From Deinococcus sp. JMULE3 (GTDB lineage Bacteria; Deinococcota; Deinococci; Deinococcales; Deinococcaceae), in contig NZ_SGWE01000001.1 in assembly GCF_013337115.1 (NCBI RefSeq), positions 273,158 through 337,157 of the forward strand: DNA of 64,000 nt, read 5' to 3'. Below, in pieces: positions 58,754 through 64,000 of this stretch. The translations under genes were made by a program, and so were the position numbers. Below the pieces are notes generated by a model. It had not been told where the DNA came from, did not search any database, and saw only the letters and a list, made by a program, of their open reading frames with translations. Position 1 is the stretch's first letter. Each line of letters starts with the position of its first letter.

Positions 58754-58769
58754 ACCCCCTGGGGGGGAT
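58754..58769. promoter_or_regulatory. Second CsoR-like C-run/G-run site upstream of copZ
   Basis: ACCCCCTGGGGGGGAT, like the sites at 17224 and 17422, about 110 bp before the copZ promoter. It is followed by a 13-codon frame (MTVPTRLPHWTPF) and may be an additional operator or the remains of a lost copper promoter. Confidence 0.45.
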
Positions 58770-58860
58770 GTGAAACTGGCGGGCATGACCGTGCCTACCA
58801 GATTGCCTCACTGGACACCTTTTTAACATTGTACCAAGTTCAGGCGGACGACACTTTTTC

Positions 58861-58888
58861 TTGACCTCCCCCCCAGGGGGTCTACGAT
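58861..58888 (+). promoter_or_regulatory. copZ-csoR promoter with CsoR-type operator in the spacer
   Basis: TTGACC (58861) and TACGAT (58883) are 16 nt apart, and the spacer is a run of eight C, an A and five G. ATG 58895 follows six bases after the -10, so the message is probably leaderless. CsoR on the C/G-run would directly block polymerase. Confidence 0.7.
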
Positions 58889-58894
58889 GCAGCC

Positions 58895-59098
58895 ATGACC
58901 ACCGAACTGACCGTCACCGGCATGACCTGCGGCCACTGCGAGAAGGCCGTCCGCGAAGCGCTGGAGCAGGTGCCCGGCGTGCAGACCGTCCAGGTGGACC
59001 GCGCCGCCGGGCAGGCCACCGTCACCGGCGACGCCGATCCCCAGGCGCTCGTCCACGCCGTCACCGAGGAAGGATACAGCGCCCAGGTCCGCGCCTGA
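58895..59098 (+). CDS. copZ: Copper chaperone CopZ
   Basis: 67 aa with one heavy-metal-associated domain; copper ligands Cys12 and Cys15 in GMTCGHCEKAVREAL. It carries Cu(I) to CopA, encoded 41 kb away and under a similar operator. csoR starts two bases after its stop. Confidence 0.93.
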   Translation: MTTELTVTGMTCGHCEKAVREALEQVPGVQTVQVDRAAGQATVTGDADPQALVHAVTEEGYSAQVRA

Positions 59099-59099
59099 C

Positions 59100-59402
59100 A
59101 TGCCCGCCGCCTGTCACGCCGAGCCCACGCACCTGTGCATGCCCGAGGACGCCCGCAAGCGGGCCGCCCGCCGCCTGAACATCGCGCGCGGGCACCTCGA
59201 GAGCATCGTGCGGATGCTGGACGACCCCGACGCGTACTGCGTGGACGTCCTGCGGCAGATCAAGGCCGTGCAGGGCGCGCTGAGCGGCGCCGGGGAAGTC
59301 GTGCTGCGCGGCCACCTGCAGGCCCACGTCGCCACCGCCGCCCAGCGCGGCGACAGCGACGAGATCATCGAGGAACTCATGGAGGCCCTCAAGTACACCT
59401 GA
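59100..59402 (+). CDS. csoR: Copper-sensing repressor CsoR
   Basis: 100 aa, ATG 59100, one base after the copZ stop. The all-helical CsoR/RcnR fold is clear: RKRAARRLNIARGHLESIVR, YCVDVLRQIKAVQGALSGAG and VVLRGHLQAHV. The metal ligands are Cys47, His72 and His76, a Cys-His-His set rather than the Cys-His-Cys of M. tuberculosis CsoR; the Thermus thermophilus CsoR is reported to have the same C-H-H pattern. It probably represses copZ-csoR and copA through the C-run/G-run palindromes and releases them on copper binding. Confidence 0.92.
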   Translation: MPAACHAEPTHLCMPEDARKRAARRLNIARGHLESIVRMLDDPDAYCVDVLRQIKAVQGALSGAGEVVLRGHLQAHVATAAQRGDSDEIIEELMEALKYT

Positions 59403-59421
59403 AGCCGGGGGGGGCAGCTGC

Positions 59422-59452
59422 ACAGCGCCAGCCTCATTCGGGCTGGCGCTGT
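59422..59452. terminator. Bidirectional terminator between csoR and the GntR regulator
   Basis: A perfect 12-bp stem (ACAGCGCCAGCC / GGCTGGCGCTGT) with a 7-nt loop. The stop codon of the leftward gene lies in the loop. Confidence 0.7.
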
Positions 59453-60150
59453 TCTGCGAGGCTGACGGCCAGTTCCGCCAGGGCGAAGTGCTCGCGGGTG
59501 ATCTCGGCGGCCGCCTGCGGGTCGCGGCGTTCCACGGCGCGGGCGAGGCGGTCGTGGACGTCCACCAGCGCGCCGAAGTGGGCGGGGTCGGCGTAGTGGG
59601 GGAGTCCGCTGCGGATCGAGCGGGCCAGCAGGGCGTGCAGCGCGCCGACGAGCACGCCGTGCAGCGGGTTGCCGGTCGCCCCGGCGAGCAGCGTGTGGAA
59701 GTGCAGGTCGTGTTCGATGAAGGCGTCGGTGCCCGGCCCGGCGGCCTGCATGGCGCTGACGCTGGCCCGTAGCGCGGCGGCCTGGGCGCCGGTGCGGTGC
59801 GCGGCGGCCTGCGCGGCGACCTGGAGTTCCAGGGCGCGGCGGACCTCCAGGATCTGCGTGGCGCTGGCGGCCTGCCCGAGCAGCGCGTGGTCCAGCACCT
59901 CGGTCAGGGGGGCCGGGTCGGGCGCGGCGACGCGGGGGGCGCGGCCGTTGGCGACGCTCACGACGCCGCGTGCGGCCAGGGCGCGGTAGGCCTCGCGGAT
60001 CATGCCGCGGCTGATGCCGAGCTGCGCGCTGAGCTGGCCCTCGGACGGCAGGGGCGTGCCGGGGGGCAGGTGCTGGTCGCGGATCAGGGCGAGGAGGTGG
60101 GTCTGGGCCTGCTGCGCGCGGCCGGGTGGGGCGGGGTGCGGGCCGGTCAT
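59434..60150 (-). CDS. GntR/FadR-family transcriptional regulator
   Basis: 238 aa, ATG 60150. The GntR winged helix is LPSEGQLSAQLGISRGMIRE followed by AYRALAARGVVSVANG. The C-terminal FCD domain has ILEVRRALELQVAAQAAAH, FIEHDLHFHTLLAGATGN and HDRLARAVERRDPQAAAEI, with His residues for a metal site. A TATGCT box seven bases before the ATG suggests leaderless expression. It is divergent from an FAD-binding dehydrogenase and probably controls it through the palindrome at 60191. Confidence 0.88.
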   Translation of the reverse strand: MTGPHPAPPGRAQQAQTHLLALIRDQHLPPGTPLPSEGQLSAQLGISRGMIREAYRALAARGVVSVANGRAPRVAAPDPAPLTEVLDHALLGQAASATQILEVRRALELQVAAQAAAHRTGAQAAALRASVSAMQAAGPGTDAFIEHDLHFHTLLAGATGNPLHGVLVGALHALLARSIRSGLPHYADPAHFGALVDVHDRLARAVERRDPQAAAEITREHFALAELAVSLAEQRQPE

Positions 60151-60172
60151 GCCCCTCAGCATACTGCCCCCC

Positions 60173-60207
60173 TTGACGGCCCCTCGCGGCGACCTATTAA
60201 ATAGGTC
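60173..60207 (+). promoter_or_regulatory. Promoter of the FAD dehydrogenase with perfect 17-bp palindromic operator
   Basis: TTGACG (60173) and TATTAA (60195) are 16 nt apart. GACCTATTAAATAGGTC (60191-60207) is a perfect palindrome that covers the -10 and runs up to the ATG at 60208. Binding there would shut off the gene. The GntR-family protein encoded divergently is the natural ligand. Confidence 0.75.
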
Positions 60208-61869
60208 ATGACGACAGCGCAGGCAGACGTGATCGTGGTGGGCGCCGGATTGGCCGGACTGGTCGCCGCGACCGAACTCGCGGACGCCGGACGGCGCGTC
60301 CTGATCCTCGACCAGGAAGGCGAACAGAACCTCGGCGGGCAGGCCTTCTGGTCCCTGGGCGGCCTGTTCCTGATCGACTCGCCCGAGCAACGCCGCCTGG
60401 GCATCCGCGACTCGCTGGACCTCGCGCGGCGCGACTGGCAGACCACCGCCGCCTTCGACCGCCCCGAGGACCACTGGCCCCGGCAGTGGGCCGACGCGTA
60501 CCTGAACTTCGCTGCCGGGGAGAAACGCGCCTGGCTGCGCGGGCTGGGCCTGCGCTGGTTCCCGGCGGTCGGCTGGGCCGAGCGGGGCGGGGCCGGGGCG
60601 GGTGCGCCCGGCAACAGCGTCCCCCGCTTCCACCTGACCTGGGGTACCGGCCCCGGCGTCCTGGAACCTTTCGAGCGGCGCGCCCGCGAGCACGCCCGCA
60701 CCGGCCGCCTGAGCTTCGCGTTCCGGCACCGCGTCACCGGCCTGACCCTCAGCGGCGCAGCCGTGACCGGCGTGCACGGCGAGATCCTCGAACCCACCAG
60801 CGCCGCGCGCGGGGAGCGCAGCAGCCGCGTCGTGACCGGCGACTTCGAATTCGGCGCGCAGGCCGTGATCCTCACCAGCGGCGGCATCGGCGGGAACCAC
60901 GACCTCGTGCGCCGCCACTGGCCCGCCGAGCGGCTGGGCCCCGCCCCGGCCTTCATGGTCAGCGGCGTGCCCGCCCACGTGGACGGCTTCATGCAGCAGG
61001 CCGCGCACGCCGCCGGGGCGAACCTCATCAACGCCGACCGCATGTGGCACTACACCGAGGGCCTGCGCAACTGGAACCCCGTCTGGGAGAACCACGGCAT
61101 CCGCATCCTGCCCGGACCCAGCAGCCTGTGGCTCGACCCCACCGGGCGCCGCCTGCCCTACCCGCACATTCCGGGCGGCAGCAGCCTGGATACCCTGGCG
61201 CACATCACCCGCAGCGGCTACCCGCACACCTGGTTCCTGCTCAACCGCGCCGTCATCAAACGCGAGTTCGCCCTGAGCGGCAGCGAACAGAACCCGGACC
61301 TGACCGGCAAGGACCTGCGCCTGACCCTGCGCCGCGCCGGGAAGGCCGTGCAGCCCCCGGTGCAGGCGTTCATGGACCACGGGCCGGACTTCGTGGTGCG
61401 GGACACCCTCGCGGAGCTCGTGGCGGGCATGACCGCCCTGACGCCCGACCACCCCGTGGACCTCGCGACCGTGCAGACCGAGGTCATGGACCGCGACCTG
61501 CAGCTGCGCAACCCGGCCGGGAAGGACCCGCAACTGGCGGTCATCCGGGGTGCGCGCGCCTTCCTGAACGAGCGGCTGATCCGCGTGGCGAAACCCGCGC
61601 CGATCCTCGACCCGGCGGACGGACCGCTGATCGCCGTGAAACTGAACGTCCTGACCCGCAAGTCCCTGGGCGGCCTGGAGACCGACCTACAGGGCCGGGT
61701 CCTGCGCGGCGGCGGCGAGGTCATGCCCGGCCTGTACGCCGCCGGGGAGGTCGCGGGCTTCGGCGGCGGCGGGTACCACGGCTACCGCGCGCTGGAAGGC
61801 ACCTTCCTGGGCGGGTGCCTGTTCAGCGGGCGCGTGGCGGGCCGCGCCGCTGCCGACGCGACCCGCTGA
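60208..61869 (+). CDS. FAD-binding dehydrogenase (3-ketosteroid dehydrogenase / fumarate reductase flavoprotein type)
   Basis: 553 aa. FAD motif DVIVVGAGLAGLVAATELAD, GGQAFWSLGGLFLIDS, LTSGGIGGNHDLVRRHWP and C-terminal LYAAGEVAGFGGGGYHGYRA, then LEGTFLGGCLFSGRVAGR. This is a well-known uncharacterised group of FAD-binding dehydrogenases in Actinobacteria and Deinococcus. The substrate is not known. Leaderless start directly after a palindromic operator. No partner electron carrier is adjacent. Confidence 0.85.
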   Translation: MTTAQADVIVVGAGLAGLVAATELADAGRRVLILDQEGEQNLGGQAFWSLGGLFLIDSPEQRRLGIRDSLDLARRDWQTTAAFDRPEDHWPRQWADAYLNFAAGEKRAWLRGLGLRWFPAVGWAERGGAGAGAPGNSVPRFHLTWGTGPGVLEPFERRAREHARTGRLSFAFRHRVTGLTLSGAAVTGVHGEILEPTSAARGERSSRVVTGDFEFGAQAVILTSGGIGGNHDLVRRHWPAERLGPAPAFMVSGVPAHVDGFMQQAAHAAGANLINADRMWHYTEGLRNWNPVWENHGIRILPGPSSLWLDPTGRRLPYPHIPGGSSLDTLAHITRSGYPHTWFLLNRAVIKREFALSGSEQNPDLTGKDLRLTLRRAGKAVQPPVQAFMDHGPDFVVRDTLAELVAGMTALTPDHPVDLATVQTEVMDRDLQLRNPAGKDPQLAVIRGARAFLNERLIRVAKPAPILDPADGPLIAVKLNVLTRKSLGGLETDLQGRVLRGGGEVMPGLYAAGEVAGFGGGGYHGYRALEGTFLGGCLFSGRVAGRAAADATR

Positions 61870-61887
61870 ACGCGGGAGGGGAGGGGC

Positions 61888-64000
61888 CTACGCGTCCCAG
61901 CCGGCCAGGATCTTGTCCAGCGTGATCGGGAAGTCGCGGACGCGCACGCCGCTGGCGTTGTACACGGCGTTCGCGACCGCCGCGCCCACCCCGCTGATGC
62001 CCAGTTCCCCGACGCCCTTGGCGCGCAGCGGGCTGGACTGGTCGTCGAGTTCATCCAGGAAGATCACGTCCAGGTCGGGGATGTCCGCGTGGACCGGCAC
62101 GTGGTACTCGCCCAGGTCGTGGTTCACGAACAGGCCCAGGTCGTGGTCCACGTGCAGGGCCTCCATCAGGGCGCTGCCGATGCCCATGGTCATGCCGCCC
62201 AGGCACTGGCTGCGCGCCGTGACCGGGTTCAGGATCCGTCCGGCCGCGACGACGCTCAGCGCGCGGCGCACACGGACCTCGCCGGTGTGGGCGTTCACGC
62301 CGACCTCGACGAAGTGCGCGCCGAAGCCCGCCTGCATGAACTGCTCGGTCAGGTCGCCGTAGGTCATGCGGGCCGTGGCCTCCACGCCCTCTTTCCCGGC
62401 CAGGTCGCTCAGGTCGGTGCACTCGGCCCCCTGCCAGACCTTCCCGCCGCGGAACACCGCGCTGGCGTGCTGGTACCCGGCCTTCTGCGCCAGGTCCCGC
62501 CGCAGTTCGTCACACGCGGCGTACACCCCGGCGGAACTGCTGTTCGCGCCCCACGAACCGCCGGACCCGCTGGAGGCGGGGAAGTCGGAGTCGCCCAGTT
62601 TCACCTCGACCTGCTGCAGGTCCAGGCCCAGCATCTCGGCGGCGACCTGCCCCAGCACGGTGTAGCTGCCGGTGCCGATGTCGGTCATCTGCGTCTCGAC
62701 GGTCAGGGTGCCGCCGGGGTTCAGGCGGACGGTCGCGCCGGACGGCTTGACGAGGTTCGTGCGGAACGCCGACGCCACGCCGTACCCGATCAGCCACTCG
62801 CCGTCCTGCCGTTCGCGGGGCGCGCGGGGCCGGTCGTCCCAGCCGAAGGCCTTCGCGCCGGTCCGCAGGGCCGCCGCCAGCCGACGGGACGAGAAGGGCC
62901 GTTTGGGTCCCTTCTCGGGGTCGAACTGCACGTCGTTGTGCAGGCGCAGTTCGACCGGGTCCAGGCCCAGTTTCTCGGCGAGTTCGTCCATCGCGCCCTC
63001 AATGGCGAGCATCCCGACCGCCTCGCCGGGGGCGCGCATGCTCGCGCCCGGCGGCAGGTCCAGTTCGCTCTGACGCGTGCGGATCTGACGGTGCTCGCCG
63101 CCGTACAGGTACTTCGTCTGCTCGCAGGCGGGTTCGCTGTCCCCGCCGGGCAGGTTCCCGGTCCAGGTGTCGTGCCCAACGGCGTGCAGCGTGCCGTCCG
63201 CGTCGGCGCCCAGCCGGACGCGCTGGATGGTCGCTGAGCGGTGCGAGGTGTTGTTGAAGATCAGCGGGCGCTGCAGCGTGGTCTTGACCGGGCGGCCCAG
63301 CATCCGGGCGGCGGCCGCCGACAGCACCGCGTCGGAGAAGAACAGCAGTTTCGTGCCGAAGCCCCCGCCCACGAACGCCGCGACGACCCGCACGTCCTTC
63401 TGCGGGACGTTCAGCGTCAGCGCCAGCCCGCGCCGCACCCAGTGCACCACCTGATGCGCGGTGTGCACGGTCAGCTGGTCGCCGTCCCACTGCGCGATGG
63501 TCGCGTGCGGCTCCATGGGCGCCTGCGACTGGTCGGGCGTGGTGAAGGTCAGGTCCACGCTGACCGCCGCGTCCGCGAAGGCGGAGTCGAAGTCCCCCAC
63601 GACGCTGTCCACGGCGTCCTTGGGTTCCTTGCCGCTGTCCACCGTGTCGGCCAGCGTGAACTGCCCGGGGGTCACCTCGTACTCCACCTCGATCAGGTGC
63701 GCGGCGGCGCGGGCCTGCTCGAAGGTCTCGGCGACCACGAACGCGACCGCCTGATGGTAGTGCCGGACCTCGGGACCGCTCAGCTGCGGGGACGCCTCGG
63801 TCTGCTGCGGGACCGGCGTGTCGCTCTTTGCCTGGGCGGGCATGTTCTCGTGCGTGAGGACCAGCAGCACGCCAGGCGCCGCCTCGGCCCGCGCGGTGTC
63901 GATGCGCGTCACGCGGCCGTGCGCGATGGCGGCCCCCAGCACGAAGCCGTAGGTGGGCGCCTCGGGCAGCCGGTACTCGTAGGCGTAGGTGGCCTGACCG
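61888..64000 (-). CDS. Xanthine-dehydrogenase-family molybdopterin-binding subunit, 5' end beyond window
   Basis: At least 704 codons; the frame is still open at the window edge (GQATYAYEYRLPEAPTYGFV). Typical segments: THENMPAQAK, MEPHATIAQWDGDQLTVHTA, GGGFGTKLLFFSDAVLSAAA, RAPGEAVGMLAIEGAMDELA, MTDIGTGSYTVLGQVAAEML, GSGGSWGANSS and GVGELGISGVGAAVANAVYN (the ELG with the catalytic Glu). It is the large molybdenum hydroxylase subunit. The FAD and [2Fe-2S] subunits should lie to the right. Oxidation of xanthine to urate would feed the urate operon at 14 kb, but aldehyde or other substrates are equally possible. Confidence 0.9.
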   Translation of the reverse strand, partial: GQATYAYEYRLPEAPTYGFVLGAAIAHGRVTRIDTARAEAAPGVLLVLTHENMPAQAKSDTPVPQQTEASPQLSGPEVRHYHQAVAFVVAETFEQARAAAHLIEVEYEVTPGQFTLADTVDSGKEPKDAVDSVVGDFDSAFADAAVSVDLTFTTPDQSQAPMEPHATIAQWDGDQLTVHTAHQVVHWVRRGLALTLNVPQKDVRVVAAFVGGGFGTKLLFFSDAVLSAAAARMLGRPVKTTLQRPLIFNNTSHRSATIQRVRLGADADGTLHAVGHDTWTGNLPGGDSEPACEQTKYLYGGEHRQIRTRQSELDLPPGASMRAPGEAVGMLAIEGAMDELAEKLGLDPVELRLHNDVQFDPEKGPKRPFSSRRLAAALRTGAKAFGWDDRPRAPRERQDGEWLIGYGVASAFRTNLVKPSGATVRLNPGGTLTVETQMTDIGTGSYTVLGQVAAEMLGLDLQQVEVKLGDSDFPASSGSGGSWGANSSSAGVYAACDELRRDLAQKAGYQHASAVFRGGKVWQGAECTDLSDLAGKEGVEATARMTYGDLTEQFMQAGFGAHFVEVGVNAHTGEVRVRRALSVVAAGRILNPVTARSQCLGGMTMGIGSALMEALHVDHDLGLFVNHDLGEYHVPVHADIPDLDVIFLDELDDQSSPLRAKGVGELGISGVGAAVANAVYNASGVRVRDFPITLDKILAGWDA

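Noticed and set aside
58421..58864. 147-codon frame upstream of copZ
   Set aside because: No recognisable domain, Arg/Gly-rich, and it runs through two CsoR-like sites and the copZ promoter.

Overview
The window looks like part of a secondary replicon (chromosome II or megaplasmid) of a Deinococcus species. The evidence is high GC; a PprA homologue (a repair protein known from Deinococcus); a HucR-like urate regulator; a lexA-imuB(imuY)-dnaE2 cassette like that described in D. deserti; and many genes with a TANNNT-type -10 box only 5-7 nt before the start codon, the layout of leaderless mRNAs that are common in Deinococcus. Gene calls rest on motifs read in the translated sequence; no database search was possible.

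Replicon backbone, 2.5-13.4 kb. An origin of ten direct 18-bp iterons with a perfect DnaA box and an AT-rich stretch (3.1-3.56 kb) precedes a RepA-type initiator. A leftward SOS mutagenesis operon (lexA, imuB, a 90-aa DUF6504-like gene, dnaE2) follows. Then come parA and parB, with seven copies of a 19-bp palindrome that is very likely the parS centromere. The ParA is unusual: a Phd/YefM antitoxin-like domain is fused to its N-terminus, the signature lysine of its Walker A motif is replaced by serine, and its promoter has a 20-bp palindrome between -35 and -10 and appears to give a leaderless transcript. Stray iterons lie at 2581 (inverted, next to a parS) and inside dnaE2 at 5648.

Metabolism, 13.4-27.7 kb. 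A urate degradation operon (OHCU decarboxylase-uricase fusion, HIU hydrolase, HucR-like MarR regulator), a phenylacetate-CoA ligase, a CopA copper ATPase with CsoR-like operators, and divergent nitrate assimilation operons (nirB-nirD-hemD leftward; nitrate reductase and narK rightward).

Signalling and cofactors, 27.7-37.1 kb. Three GGDEF proteins, an HPt protein, a GAF protein, a small secreted protein, a cobalamin riboswitch with btuF-cobO, and a cyclase-family hydrolase.

Urease and stress, 37.2-50.2 kb. A complete urease operon (fused ureAB, ureC, ureE, ureF, ureG, ureD) carrying hypA and hypB inside it, then pprA, a multi-GAF histidine kinase, an orphan PAAR protein flanked by 19-bp direct repeats, and a ZntA-type metal ATPase.

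Right end, 50.2-64 kb. A glycerol regulon (glpK, glpD, SorC-family regulator with shared operators), a TPR-GGDEF-EAL protein, a subtilisin-like lipoprotein, copZ-csoR, a GntR-family regulator divergent from an FAD-binding dehydrogenase across a perfect 17-bp palindrome, and a partial xanthine-dehydrogenase-type molybdenum subunit. Three copies of a 149-190 bp repeat with ATACGGGAT ends and one different palindromic repeat lie between genes. No rRNA, tRNA, CRISPR array or insertion sequence was seen.
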